DNA from: Delphinus delphis
Taxonomy: Eukaryota > Chordata > Mammalia > Artiodactyla > Delphinidae
NCBI RefSeq assembly: GCF_949987515.2
Contig: NC_082700.1
Location: forward strand, 39,333,380 to 39,397,379
Direction of reading: 5' to 3'
Length of the DNA stretch: 64,000 bases
Positions 12,955 through 26,449 of this stretch are shown piece by piece; the stretch's first letter is position 1, and every line of letters begins with the position of its first letter. The translations under genes and the position numbers were made by a program. The notes beneath the pieces were generated by a model. It made no database searches. It was not told where the DNA came from and saw only the letters and a list, made by a program, of their open reading frames with translations.

Positions 12955-15900
12955 ATGGTAATAGGAACATACATATAGATAACTACCTTAAATGTAAATG
13001 GATTAAATGCTCCAACCAAAAGACATAGACTGGCTGAATGGAAACAAAAATAAGACCCATATATACACTGTCTGCAAGAGTCCCACTTCAGACCTAGGGA
13101 CACATACAGATTGAAAGTGAGAGTATGGAAAAAGACATCCCATGCAAATGGGAATGAAAAGAAAGCTGAAGTACCAATTCTCATATCAGATAAAATAGGC
13201 TTTAAAATAAAGACTATTACAAGAGAGAAAGAAGGACACTACATAATGATCAAGGGATCGATCCAAGAAGAAGATATAACAACTGTAAATATTTATGCAA
13301 CCAACACAGATGCACCTCAATACATAAGGCAAACGTTAAAAGTCATAAAAGGTTAAATCAACAGTAACACAGTAATAGTAGGAGATTTTAACACCCCACT
13401 TTCACCAATGGACAGAACATCCAAAATGAAAATAAATAAGGAAATACAAGCTTTAAATAATATATTATACAAGATGGACTTAATTGATATTTATGGGACA
13501 TTCCATCCAAGTACAACAGAATAAACTTTCTTCTCATGTGCTCATGGAATATTCTCCAGGATAGATCATATCTTGGGTCACAAATCAAGTCTTGGTAAAT
13601 TTAGAAAATTGAAAACATATCAAGTATATTTTCTGACCACAATGTTATGAGAAAGGATATCAATTACAGGAAAAAAAAAAACCTTAAAAATTCAAACATA
13701 TGGAAGCTAAACAATACACTGCCAAATAACCAAGAGATCACTAATAAATCAAAGGGGAAATAAAAAAAAATACCTAGAAAAAAATGACAATGAAAAAACA
13801 ATGGCCCAGAAACTATGGGATACAGCAAAAGCAGTTCAAAGAGGGAAGTTTATAGCAATACAATCCTACCTTAAAAACAAGAGAAATCTCATATAAACAC
13901 CTAACCTTACACCTGAAGTGATTAGAGAAAGTAGAAGAAGAAGAAGAAAAAAACAAGAAACAAAGTTAGCAGAAGGAAAGAAATCATAAAGATCAGACAG
14001 AAATAAATGAAAGAAACAATAGCAAATATCAACGAAACTAAATGCTGGTTCTTTAAAAAGATAAACAAAATTGATAGACCATTAGCCAGACTGATCAAAA
14101 AAAAAAAAAAAGAGAGAGAGAAGACTCAAATAAATAGAATTAGAAATGAAAAAGAGAAGTAAAAATTGACACTGCTGAAATACAAAGGATCATGTGAGGT
14201 TACTACAAGCAACTCTATGCCAATAAAATGGACAACCTGGAAGAAATTGACACATTGTTATAAAAGAACAACTTCCGTGACTGAACCAGCAAGGAATAGA
14301 AAATATAAACAGACCAATCACAAGCACTGAAATTGAGACTGTGATTAAAATTCTTCCAACATAAGCCCAGGACTAGATGGCTTAACAGGAGAATTCTATT
14401 AAACATTTAGAGAAGAGCTAACACCTATCCTTCTCAAACTCTTCCAAAATATAGCAGAGCGAGGAACACTCTGAAACTCATTCTACAAGACCACCATCAT
14501 TCTGATACCAAAACCAGACAAAGATATCACGAAAAAAAAAAGAGAACTACAGGGCAATATCACTGATGAACAGAGATACAAAAATCCTCAACAAAATACC
14601 AGGAAACAGAATCCAACAGCACATTAAAAGGTTCATACAACATGATCACATGGGGTTTATCTCAGGAATGCAAGGATTATTCAATATACACAAATCAATC
14701 AATGTTATAAACCATATTAACAAACTGAAGGAGAAAAATTATATGATCATCTCAATAGACGCAGAAAAAGCTTTTGACAAAATTCAACACCCATTTATGA
14801 TAAAAACCCTCCAGAATGTAGGCATAGAGGGAATTTACCTCAACATAATAAAGGCCATGTATGACAAACCCACAACCAGCATCATTCTCAATGGTGAAAT
14901 ACTGAAACCATTTCCTCTAAGATCAGGAACAAGACAAGGTTGTCCATTCTCACCACTATTTTTCCACATAGTTTTGGAAGTTTTAGCCACAGCAATCAGA
15001 GAAGAAAAAGAAATAAAAGGAATCCAAATTGGAAAAGAAGTAAAACTGTCACTGTTTGCAGATGACATGATCCTATACATAGAGAATCCCATATATGCTA
15101 CCAGAAAACTACAAGGACTAATTAGTGAATTTGGTAAAGTAGCAAGATACAAAATTAATGCATAGAAATCTCTTGCATCCCTATACACTGGTGATGAAAA
15201 ATCTGAAAGAGAAATTAAGGAAACACTCCCATATACCACTGCAACAAAATGAATAAAATGCCTACGAGTAAACCTACCTAAGGAGACAAAAGACCTGTAT
15301 GCAGAAAACTATAAGACACTGATGAAAGAAATTAAAGATGATACCAACAGATGGAGAAATATACCATGTTCTTGGATTGGAGGATTCAACATTGTGAAAA
15401 GGACTATACTATCCAAAGCAATCTACAGATTCAGTGCAATCCCTGCCAAACTACCAATGACATTTTTCACAGAGCTAGAACAAAAAATTTCATAATTTGT
15501 ATGGAAACACAAAAGACCCTGAATAGCCAAAGCAATCTTGAGAAAGGAAAATGGCGCTACAGGTATCATGCTCCCAGACTTCAGACTATACTACAAAGCT
15601 ACTGTAATCAAGACAGTATGGTACTGACACAAAAACAGAAATACAGATCAGTGGAACAGGATAGAAAGCCCCGAGATAAACCCACATATATATGGTCACC
15701 TTATCTTTGATATAGGAGGCAAGAATATAGAGTAGAGAAAAGACAGCCTCTTCAAGAAGTGTTGCTGGGAAACCTAGACAGCTACATGTAAAAGAATGAA
15801 ATCAGAACACTCCCTAACACCATACACAAAAATAATCTCAAAATGGATTAAAGACCTAAATGTAAGGCCAGTCACTATAAAACTCTTAGAGGAAAATATA

Positions 15901-16759
15901 GGCAGAACACTCTATGACATATATCGCAGCAAGATCCTTTTTACCCACCTCCTAGAGAAATGGAAATAAAAACAAATGGGACCCAATGGTACATAAAAGC
16001 TGTTGCACAGCAAAGGAAACCCTAAGCAAGATGAAAACACAATTCTCAGAATGGGAGTAAATGTTTGCAAATGAAGCAACTGACAAAGGATTAATCTCCA
16101 AAATATACAAGAAACTTATGCAGCTCACTATCAAAAAATGAAACAACTCAATCCAAAAATGGACAGAAGACCTAAATAGACATTTCTCCAAAGAAGATAT
16201 ATAGTTGACCAACAAACACATGAAAGGATGCTCAACATCACTAATCATTAGAGAAATGCAGATCAAAACTACAATGAGGTATCACCTCACACCAGGGAGA
16301 ATGACCATCATCAAAAAGTCTACAAACAATAAATGTTGGAGAGGATGTGGAGAAAAGGGAACCCTCCTGCACTGTTGGTGGGAATGTAAATTGGTACAGC
16401 CACTGTGGAAAACAGTATGGAAGTTCCTTAAAAATCTAGAAATAGAAGTACCGTATGACCCAGCAATCTGACTACTGGGCATATACCCTGAGAAAACAAT
16501 AATTCAAAAAGAGTCTTGTACCAAAATTTTCAATTGCAGCTCTATTTACAATAGCCAGCAACCTAAGTGTCCATCGAGAGATGAATGGATAAAGAAGATT
16601 TGGCACATATATACAATGGAATATTACTCAGCCATAAAAAGAAATGAAATTGAGTTACTTGTAGTGAGGTGGATGGACCTAGAGACTATCATACAGAGTG
16701 TAATCTGTCAGAGAGGGAAAAATAAATACCTTATGCTAACACATATATATGGAATCTAA
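12955..16759 (+). pseudogene. L1-B ORF2 (endonuclease-reverse transcriptase), broken
   Basis: ORF2 makes the nick and reverse-transcribes L1 RNA at the target. The start ATG at 12955 opens into the endonuclease N-terminus; a clear endonuclease piece is at 13111-13356. The longest intact block, 14566-15165 (199 aa), holds the reverse transcriptase core with IDAEKAFD at residues 64-71 and FADD at 164-167 (15055-15066). The piece at 16205-16471 carries the C-terminal Cys/His motif (C44, C48, H56, C61; CX3CX7HX4C). The total of 3805 nt is not a multiple of three, and several stops and frameshifts separate the blocks. It ends at TAA 16757-16759. Confidence 0.92.
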
Positions 16760-16898
16760 AAAATAAAGAAAAATCGTTCTGAAGAACCTAGGGGCAAGAC
16801 AGGAATAAAGATTCAGACATATAGAATTGACGTGAGGACATGGGGGAAGGATATTCTGGGACTAAGTGAGAGAGAGGCATGGTCTTACATACACTGTT

Positions 16899-17048
16899 TT
16901 GATTTATGTCATAGAGTGTTTTGCCTATGTTTTCCTCCAAGAGTTTTATAGTGTCTGGCCTTACATTTAGTTCTTTAACCCATTTTGAATGTATTTTTGT
17001 TCATGGTGTTAAGAAGTATTCTAAATTCATTCTTTTACTTATAGCTGT
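16899..17048 (-). mobile_element. Inverted L1 ORF2 fragment inside L1-B 3'UTR
   Basis: Read on the minus strand, this segment matches the ORF2 region at about 15776-15926, but with many differences, so it was probably not copied from this same element. It breaks the 3'UTR right after the 'catggtcttacatacact' stretch. It is followed at 17049 by a second sense copy of the ORF2 end, which is already present at about 16610. Confidence 0.88.
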
Positions 17049-17553
17049 CCAGAATACTACTCAGCCATAAAAAGAAATGAAATTGAGTTACTTGTAGTGA
17101 GGTGGATGGACCTAGAGTCTGTCATACAGAGTGAAGTAAGTCAGAAAGAGGAAAACAAAAACCGTATGCTAACACATATATATGGAATCTAAAGAAAAAA
17201 AATGGTTCTGATGAACCTAGGGCCAGGATAGGAATAAAGATTCAGACATAAAGAATGGACTTGAGGACACAGGGAGAGGGAAGTGTAAGTTGGGACAAAA
17301 TGAGAGAGTGACATGGACATATATACACTACCAAATATAAAATAGATAACTAGTAGAAAGCAGCCACATAGCACAGGGAGATCAGCTTGGTGCTTTGTGT
17401 CCATCTAGAGAGGTGGGATAGGGAGGGTGGGAGGGAGATGCAAGAGGGAGGGTTTATGGGGATATATGTATACATATAGCTGATTCACTTTGTTATACCG
17501 CAGCAACTAACACAACATTGTAAAGCAATTATACTCCAATAAATATGTTTTAA
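17049..17553 (+). mobile_element. Second copy of the L1 3' end (ORF2 end, 3'UTR and tail)
   Basis: This begins with the ACTCAGCCATAAAAAG segment already present near 16625 and runs through the whole 3'UTR to AATAAATATG and a short A-run. It supplies the only complete 3' end of L1-B and abuts the 3' target-site duplication. Confidence 0.9.
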
Positions 17554-17570
17554 AAAATTAATAATTCTAG
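17554..17570. repeat. 3' target-site duplication of L1-B
   Basis: An exact copy of the 17 bases at 9881-9897, directly after the A-rich tail. Confidence 0.95.
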
Positions 17571-18589
17571 ACAATTAAACATATGAATGAATCAAATGAA
17601 AAATGTTATTTTCTTCTTAATAACCAAAACTATTTTAATGGTATAGTTGCTTTGAGGACACATCTCTGTGTTTCTTTTTCTCCTACTTTGAGCAATGAAA
17701 ACACTGTTTGTAGTGCAACCATGATTATTTTCAACTTCATGTTAAACTAGTCTATGTATTAAAAATGTATAAGCTGCGTCTTTGAGGAAGCGATTGTAGA
17801 TTAGGGTTTAGTTCTGTGTGGCACCTTACTTTCCTTAAGAAATCACTGTACTGGATTTTCTTCCAATTTCTAGGCTTCTATCCCTGCAGAGTGGGGAAGC
17901 AGCTGCCTTGCTCCCCCATGCTGTACACTCCTGTCACATTGTGCTTTGAGGAAATGAAAGACACAGCCCAGCAAAGTGCTGCCTGTCCAGCTGCTTTGAG
18001 GAAGAATGCAGCCCTCCTCCAACTCCCAATTTCTCTTCCTCTTTGCATCTGCCCTTGTTAGTGAAGAGGGCGAGGAGTCCTTCAGACTTTCAAAAAAATG
18101 ATTTCTAAGGGGGACATAAAAAGTCACCTGGGTTTCTGCCATTTGAAGTTATAAATATTCTGAATATTTTCTATTTATAACTACACCAATAAATAAGCAT
18201 CATTAGCATATGAATTCATGAAGGGTTTTAATGAAGAAGAGTTATATATTTGTTTATTAATTTAAAAAAAACTTATTTTCCTATACACAGGTAATTTATC
18301 TCTTATCTTTGAATATTGTTGAGTATTGTCACAGAGATTAGAAAAAAAGTAGAAAAGAAAGGACATTATAAGAGACAACACATGCCAAAGCAGAAAGGTA
18401 AATGTAAGGAGTCCCTGAAAAGGGAGAAAAAAATAAAATTGCTATTTAATAAAAATCATGTTCTAGTCTTCTGGCATATTATTCATCTTGTCTCCCTATT
18501 TGAAAGATTTTTCAGTTTAGCTCCTGTTGAATTCTATGTATGCTGAATTTTGAACTATATAAATTCCATATAATTTAGGCTAGCATTTA
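17571..18589. other. Spacer with a GC-richer patch, no gene recognised
   Basis: Mostly AT-rich, with a GC-richer patch at about 17780-18130. That patch has a pyrimidine-rich acceptor-like site ending AG at 17873 and two overlapping short open frames (17816-18061 + and 17870-18142 -). Neither frame resembles a family I know and no matching donor is evident. Confidence 0.4.
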
Positions 18590-19015
18590 TGCTCCTCCAT
18601 AATGTGCCCCTAATTTTATCATGTATCTTTCCTTATACAGAATTCTCCACCTGAAATTCTTTTATCTCTGTCTTTACAAATATAAATTCTGTCAAAGCTT
18701 TGATAAAATGCCTCTTCTAACACTGAGATTTCCTTGATTCTTGAAATTTTCTTGGTATTTTCTCTGCTCTATCTGTCCTCAATGGAGTAGGAGAAAGAGA
18801 GAAAGTGGAGAATAACTTTTATTTCTTTGAACATTTATAGGACATTGACATCTTCTGGAAACGAACTGAACTGAACTGAACCATTATTGACTTAACTTCT
18901 ATATTAGAACCTAAATGTTTTAAGATGATGTTCAGGTCTGATTAATCTTTGTACTGTCCAATGGCATTACATGGTATTTGCTCATAGTAAATGTTGATTC
19001 TATGTACAATAATTG
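18590..19015 (+). repeat. Possible decayed L2 LINE 3' end
   Basis: The order of phrases (pyrimidine-rich body, then 'ggcattacatggtatttgctcatagtaaatgtt') resembles the L2 3' end, but divergence is high. Orientation would be +. Confidence 0.4.
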
Positions 19016-20954
19016 CATGACATTTTTTGAAAAATAAGTAAATAAATCTTTATTATTTAATGTCTTATTTTATTAAATATTCAAAATATATTTATTCCAT
19101 CAGTATTTCTTTTGAATTATTACAAATAATTCTCCACTTGCCTGAAGAAGGTAAATGACTTATATTTTCCCCATCTCTGCAGTTTTCTGCCTTTCTCATC
19201 AACTTAAGAATCATCTTAGTCAATGGTACCATGTGTATGTGGGTGGAGTAAATAAAAGTGAAGAATTTTATGGAAGATTATGGAAGGTATATTTGAGATA
19301 TTTGATCTAGAATTTACTATTATATTTAAGGATTAATGGTATGGAGTATTTGAAATTATTATTATCATAGAAAATCTAGTAAGTATGATACTATGTTTAT
19401 TCAAATCTTCCATCATCGATAGGGCAGGGTGAGATAGGAAAAGGATCACCTAACTTAAAGATTATATATAGTGACATGGAATAGAAAAAATATGCCTGTA
19501 GATTATAATGATAAATATTTTATGAGATTCTAAGGTTGACTATGCACTAAGTAGTGGGATCTGAATTTAATCCATCCAATACTAATTAAATTAATACATT
19601 TGCCCCATGTAATTTCTGTTATATTTATTAAGGTGCACTGGATTTTATTAGGACTCATAACTGTCCTCTAATTTCTGTCTTTTCATGGTGTGATACCTAC
19701 TGTTGGTGTTCTACCTCTCCTTTCTGGCTAAAATAGTTGTGAGGTTTGTTCCGGTGTTTGTCAAATACTGGACGATATCTCTAGAGAATGAACTCATTCA
19801 TTTTGCTAATGATTCATTTAGAAATGGTTATATAACCAGGTTTGGCAAAAATATATAAGAGGAGATTTTATAGTAAAGAGAATTTCTTCAAAATACTTAA
19901 TAGAAAGAAATGCTACTCAAGCTGTCTCACCATCTGTTCATCTCATACTTCTTTCTTCTTTTTGGACATTTTTATGCTTCTTAGGCATACTAAAAGCCAT
20001 TTTGTAACCATAAAGAGATGGTCAAGAGCTCCACAGAGAAGCTGACCCAGATCCTGATATTATGGAGTCACTGAATAAATTCTGGAACTTCCAACCTAAG
20101 TATATTTATTATGTTAGAATAATACATATTTTACACTTAAAAAAAGTGTATTCTATTTTTTGTAGCAAAAAACCATAATTGACATAAATATTAATTTTGG
20201 CATGTCCCCATCATCATATGAATTATCATTGCATTAAAGAGTATTTAATACTACATAAGGAAATCAGTAGCCTCCTGGCAATTAACCTTTAGAAACAATT
20301 TTTACTACAGTACAAACAATATATGATGTCTTCAAAATACCAAAGCCTGTTGAAAAACAATGCTAGTTGATAGTATGGCAGAGGCTACCATTCAACCAAG
20401 AGTGGCACCTCACAGAAACTTTGGCTCTTTACCACCATTTAATGGAACTTCAAGCTCAGGAGATATGTGGTCTTCCTACCAAGGTATTTATAATGATGAG
20501 TTACCAAATAGTTTGTCATCGCCTGACAAAGATCTCTAACTTTCCAATCTCTGATATCACTTTTCTCACCCTGCCTGACCCTTATGCCAGTGCAACAATT
20601 TCTTTTTATATTACAGAGTAACTCCAGTTATACTACCAATACAGATGACTGAAGACTGAAGGAATAGGCCTTGAGTGACAAAGGTCTTGTAAGGCTTTTC
20701 ATTTAAGCAAATGACAGCATCATTAACATTAGAGCTCTAATCTGTAACAATAGGCTTTAATCTTTTCTGTGATGTTAAAGATCTGAGCCTTTTGTTTTGG
20801 ATTGCCTTAAGGTAGCTGTCAGAAAATTAAAAGGGACAGGGACCATGGATGCAGGGAAGCCAAAAGCAAAAACAACAAAAAAAGGGCTTAAAAAATATTT
20901 ACAGGAAGGTACTCTGAGTATGGTTACTTTACATGGAACAGACTTGAAAACATA
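19016..20954. other. AT-rich spacer, two overlapping short open frames
   Basis: No named repeat. At 20360-20621 two overlapping open frames exist; their compositions look less stop-biased than the surroundings, but neither is recognised. The remainder shows nothing coding-like. Confidence 0.4.
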
Positions 20955-22185
20955 TCACCTATACTATTTCTAAAATTTTTAATTTTGAAATTATTATAGA
21001 TGCACCAGAAGTTGCAAATATAATGAAATAGGTCCCATGTATTCTGCATCCAGGTTCTCCCCATGGTAACTTCTTCCATAATTATAGTACAATATCAAAA
21101 CCGGAACTTTGACATTGGTATAATGTCTATGTATAATTTTATATCACTTTATCACTTGTGTAGATTTGGATAATCACCACTGCAATCAAGATAACAAGCT
21201 ATATTCCATTACCAAAAGATCTCCCTCATGTTATCTCTTTATAGTCAGGCTCACACCCTACTCCCCACCATCACAAACGATTGGCAAACATTAATGTGTT
21301 TTCCACCTCTATAATTCTGTAATTTCAAGAATTTTATAGAAATAGAATCTTTTAATATGTAAACTTTAAGGATTGGTGTTTTTCACTTAGTATAATTTTC
21401 TGGAGATGTATCATGTTGTTATGTATATTAATAGTTCTTTTTATTGCTCAATATCATTTATGGTATGGATATACCTTGTTTGTCTAACCATTTGCTCATT
21501 GAAGAGCATGATTTGTTTCCAGATTTTGGAAAAAACTATTTTTGCTATTATGAATAAAACTGTTATAATTTTTTCTGTACAGATGTTTCTGTGGACATAA
21601 GTTGTAATTTCTCTAGGATAAATGTTCAGGAATGCAAGCATGGGCCAAATGAAAGTTACATGTTTAGTTTCTAAAGAAGCTGACAATCTGTTTTCCAGAG
21701 TGGCTGTGTAATTTTACACTCTGACATGCAATGTATGAGTGATCCAGTTTCCACCCTTGCCAAAATTTGATGTCACTATGTTTGTTTGTTTGTTTGTTTT
21801 AATTTTAGGTATTCTAATAGGTGTGTAGTGATATTTCATTGTGTTCAATTTGCATTTCCCTAATGGTTAATAATGCTTAACATCTTTTTATGTACTTATT
21901 TGCCATCTGCATATGCACTTTTGTGAAATATCTCTTCATGTCTTTTGCCCATTTTCTAATTGGATTTTTTTAACTTTTGAGTTTCCAGAATTATATTTTA
22001 AATTCTAGTCTTTTGTTTGATTTGTGCTTGTGATTTGCAAATATCTTTTTTCCTGTCTGTAGCTTGAGTTTTCATCCTCTTAACAGAGTTTTTCATAGAA
22101 CAAAAGTTTCTACTTTTGGTAAGGTAAAATTTATTGATTTTTCTTTTTATAGATTACATTTTTGGTGTCAAAATTCGTTACCATG
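20955..22185 (-). mobile_element. Ancient L1 3' end, antisense
   Basis: On the minus strand this matches the 3'UTR and end of ORF2 of an old mammalian L1 (L1M type): 'atagatgcaccagaagttgcaaa', 'ccccatggtaacttcttcc' and the 'tgctattatgaataaaactg' ORF2-end block in the expected antisense order. A TTTG run lies at 21780-21799. It is strongly diverged and predates L1-A, L1-B and L1-C. Confidence 0.75.
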
Positions 22186-22588
22186 TTGTTCTCAGAACCT
22201 GAGGTCACCAGCTACTCTTTCTTCTCTTTAACATTGAGTCATTTAACATCTGTTTATACATAATGGACAAGGTTTTCTGTTGTGCTTCTTTAGCAGGAGG
22301 AATAGGGAAAAGTATGAAATCAGTCTATACTAAGTTTTTGAGACAATTTTTCCTAAAAGAAACCACCTACATTGTCTTAAAAGAAACAGCTTGCAATAGT
22401 TTGACAAGCATTAAAACAACTTTCATAGGAAACAGACTAAGATCCTGTCCATTCTCCCGTGTCCAATTCAGATGTGTCCATAGAAGTTAATACATGCCCC
22501 AATTGTCAACTCAAGGATTAAGAGGAGATAATCCTCCTACAAAAGATCATCCATTTCTTTCTTTTTGTTTCTTCAATTTTTCTTTTTC
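22186..22588. other. Spacer between two old L1 segments
   Basis: No clear match. It may be unrecognised old L1 sequence, or host DNA between two separate insertions. It ends in a T-rich stretch that may be the tail of the next element. Confidence 0.4.
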
Positions 22589-25500
22589 TTTGGTCAGCTT
22601 TATTGTGATAAAATTGACATATAATATTGTATATGTTTAATGCATACAATGTGATGATATGATATGTGTATATACTGTGAAATACTACAATAAGGTTAGT
22701 TAAAACATTGTTTACCTCACATAATTACCATTTTGTTGTTGTTGTAGTTATGGTAAGAACATTAAACCTCTAACCTCATAGCAGCTTTCAATACAATATA
22801 GTATTGTTACTCTAATCACCATACTGTGCATTAGATCCCTGGAACTTATTCCTCTTCGAACTGGAAGTTTGTAACCTTACCACCATCTCCCCATTTCCCC
22901 CACCCCTCAGCCCTAGAAACTACCATTCTACTCTCTGTTTATATAAGTTCAATGTTTTCCAATTCCACAAACATACAGTATTTTTCTTTGTCTGATTAGT
23001 TTGCTTATCGTAATGCCCTCAAAGTCCATTCATGTTGTCACAAATGGAGTAATTTCATTCTTTTTTCAATGATTGAATAATATTCCATTGTACATTTATA
23101 CCAAAGGATACCAAATCCTTACTTGGTGAGGATACCAAATTCCTACTTTATCCCTTCATCTACGGTTGGAACTTTAGGAGGTTTTCATGCCTTGGCTATT
23201 GTGAATAATGCTGAAATGAACACAGAAGTGCAGATGTCTCTTTGAGATAGTGATTTCATCTTCTTCAGCTACTTCTGCAGAAGTAGGATTGCTAGATCAT
23301 ATGGCAGTTCTATTTTTAATTTTTTGAGGAACCTCCATACTGTTTTCCATAGTGGGCATACCACTGTACATTTCTCCCAAAAGTATGCTGGATTTCCCTT
23401 TTCTCTACATCCTCACCAGTATTTATTACCTCTTGTCTTTTTGATAATCATCCTAATGGATGTGAAATGATACCTCACTGTGATTTTGATTTGCATTATC
23501 CCAATGATTAGTGATATTTAGCACTTTTCCATGTACCTGTTGGCCATTTGTATATCTACTTTGGAAAAAAGTTTATTCAGGTCCACCTTGTAACTTTATT
23601 TTTGGCCCACTTTTTAATTGGAATTTTTTTTTTTTTTTTTGCTTTTGAATTGTCTAAGTTCCTTATATATTTTAGATATCAACTCCTTATCAGATGCATG
23701 GTTTGCAAATATTTTCTCTCGTGCTCTAGGCTGCCTTTTTAGTTTGTTCACTGCTTCTTTTGCTGTGCAGAAGCTTTTAGTTTGATGTAGTCACACTTTG
23801 TTTTGTTTTGTTTTGCTTTTTTTGCTTGTGCTTTTGGTGTCATATCAAAAAAAAAATCATTGCAAAACCAAGGTCAAGGAGCTTTTCCTCTGTGTTTTCT
23901 TCTAGGAGTTTTATGGTGTTAGGTCTTGCATTTAAGTCTTAAATCCATATATTAAGTCCTTAATTTTTGTGAGTGTTATAAGTTAGGGGTCCAATTTCAT
24001 TCTTTTTCATGTGGATTTCCAGTTTTCCCAATCCCATTAACTGGAGAGACTCTATTTTCTCCATTGAGTCTTCCTGGGAACCTTCTCAAATATTAATTTA
24101 CCATACATGTGTGGATTTATTTCTGAGCTCTTGATTCTATCCTATTGGTCTATGTGTTTGTTTTTATGTCAATAGTATACTCTTTTGATAGTAAAAGCTT
24201 TGTCATATAGTTTGAAGTCAGGAAGTGTTATCTCTCCAGCTTTGTTCTTTGTCAAGATTGTTTTGGCAATTTGGGTTTTTTTGTGGTTTCATGCAAATTT
24301 ATTTATTTATTTTTTCGATTTCTGTGAAAAATGCCACTGAAATTTTGATAGTGATTGCATTGGTTCTATATGGCTTTTGGTAGTATAGACATTTTAACAA
24401 TATTAACTTTTCCAGTCCATGAACATTGGATATCTTTTCATTTATTTGTGTCTTCAATTTCTTTCATCAATATCTTGTAGTTTCCATGATGGACATCTCA
24501 CTTCCTCAGATAAATTTATTTCTAAGTATTTTATTGTTTTTATGCTATTGTGAATGGGATTGTTTTCTTCATTTCTTCTTCAAATAGTTCATTGTTACTG
24601 TATAGAAATGTTACTGATTTTGTATGTTGATTTTGTATCTTGCAGCTTTATTGAAATTGTTTATTAGTTCTAACAGTTGTTTTTGTGGAGTCTTTAGGAC
24701 TTTTTATACATATGAAATCATGTCATATTCAAACAGAGAGAATTTTACTTCTCCCTTTCTGATTTGGATGACTTTTATTACTCTTCTTGTCTAATTACTC
24801 TGGCTAGGACTTCCATCACACTCTTGAATAGGAGTGGTGAGAGTGTTCAGTCCTGTCATGTTCTTGATCTTAGAGGGAAAGCTTTTCAGCATTTCATCTT
24901 GGAGTATGATGTTAACTGTTGGTTTGTCATCTATTGTTTTTATTATGTTGAGGTATGTTTCCTTCTATGTTCAATTTTTGGGAAGTTTTTGTCGTGAAAT
25001 GGTGTCAAATATTGACAAATCCTCTTTCTGTATCCATTGAGATGATTATATGATTTTTGTCTTCCATACTATTAATGTGGTGTATCATATTTACTGATAT
25101 ACATATATTGAATCATCCTTGCATTGCAGAAATAAATCTCACTTGATCACAGTGTATGATACTTTTAATATGCTGTTAGATTCAGTTTAATAGTATTTTA
25201 CTGAGAATTTTTACATCTATATTCATCAGGGATATTGGCCCATAGTTATCTTGTCTAGATTTGGTATCGTGGTAATTCTGGCCTCATCAAATGGTAAGCA
25301 TTCCCTCATCTTTTTGGAAGAGTTTGAGAAGAATTATAAGAATTGACATCAATTCTCATTTAAATATTTGGTAGAATTAACCCATGAAATGATCTGGTGC
25401 TAGTTTTTTTGTTTTGTTTTTAATTGAAAGTTTTTTTTTTATTACTAATTCAATCTCCTTATTTGTTACTGCTCTGTTCAGATTTTCTAGTTCTTTATGA

Positions 25501-26280
25501 TTCAGACTTTATAGGTAATATGGTTCTAGAGATGTATTCATTTCTTCTAGGTTTTCCAGTTTGTTAGCATATAATTTTTCACAGTATTCTCTTTTGAGCT
25601 TTTGTATTTCTATGGTAAAATTTGTAATTCAGTGTAATATTTTTTTTTTCACTTATAATTTTAACTATTTGAGCCATCTCTCTTTTTCTTGGTAAGTTAG
25701 CTAAAGGTTGGCCAATTTTTTTACCTTTTCAAAATACCATCTGTTAGTTTTGTTGATCTTTTCTATTATTTTTCTCTTCTCTATTTCATATATTTCTGCT
25801 TTGATCTTTGTTATCTCCATCCCTCTGATAATTCTGGGCTTTTTTTCCTAGATCCTTGAGGAGCAAAATTAGATTTTATTTGATATCTTTCTTTTTTTCT
25901 TCATGTAGGTATTTATCACTATAAACTCCCCTTTAGTACTCCTTTGCTGCCTCCCATTAGTTTTGGTGTGCTGTATTTTCATTTTCATTTATTTCAATAT
26001 ATTTTTAAATTTCTCTTCTGATTTCATTTTTTACCCAATGGATGTTCAGGAGTGTGTTATTTAATTTCCACACATTCATTAATTTCCCAGTTTTCCTCCT
26101 CTTGTTAATTTATAGTTTTATACCATTGTGTTTAGAATAGATACTTAATATAATTTTAATCTTCTTAAATTTGCTGAGGCTTGTTTTGTGACTACATATG
26201 ATCTTTCTTGGAGTAGGTTCTGTGTGCACTTGGGAGAATGTGTATTCTGCTGCTATTGGATGGAGTGCTTTAATTATCTA
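22589..26280 (-). mobile_element. Ancient L1 (L1M type), antisense: 3'UTR and most of ORF2
   Basis: On the minus strand the 3'UTR begins near 22589 (the + strand reads 'agctttattgtgataaaattgacata', the usual antisense signature). ORF2 then runs leftward in element order through the end-of-ORF2 region (23000-23400), reverse transcriptase (24000-25300) and the endonuclease segment at 26190-26275. The last part matches the antisense of the L1 endonuclease region but the N-terminal endonuclease is missing. No long open frame survives. Confidence 0.85.
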
Positions 26281-26449
26281 TCTTCAATTCCTGGATATCC
26301 ATTTCTTTGGGCCCAGTTACTAAAGGTGTTCCATATTCCTTTCATGAAGAATTATTTCCTTGGTTCTTCTCCCTGTAACCTTGTACCTCTGCATTTTAAG
26401 ACGCTGTTACCTCTTCCAAAATTTATAAACTGTCTCCAATAAGAAAATC
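26281..26449. other. Junction between old L1 ORF2 and 5'UTR-like part
   Basis: Sequence I cannot assign. ORF1 and the first part of ORF2 would be expected here if both neighbours came from one insertion. Confidence 0.4.

Larger units (their letters stand above)
9898..17553 (+). mobile_element. LINE-1 element, near full length, rearranged 3' end (L1-B)
   Basis: A near full-length L1 of about 7.66 kb between exact 17-bp target-site duplications. The order is 5'UTR (9898-12008), ORF1 (12009-12896), a short inter-ORF gap, ORF2 (12955-16759) and 3'UTR. The 3' region is abnormal. After the first 3'UTR part there is about 150 bp of antisense ORF2 (16899-17048), then a second copy of the ORF2 end and a complete 3'UTR to the tail. 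All reading frames are damaged. Confidence 0.95.

Noticed and set aside
14566..15165. 199-aa reverse transcriptase frame as a functional gene or domesticated RT.
   Set aside because: It is the best-preserved piece of L1-B ORF2, flanked by stops and frameshifts of the same element, with no sign of separate start, promoter or conservation.
17816..18061. 81-aa frame after an acceptor-like site at 17873.
   Set aside because: The frame starts before the acceptor, there is no donor or recognisable protein, and the length is ordinary for chance frames in this window.
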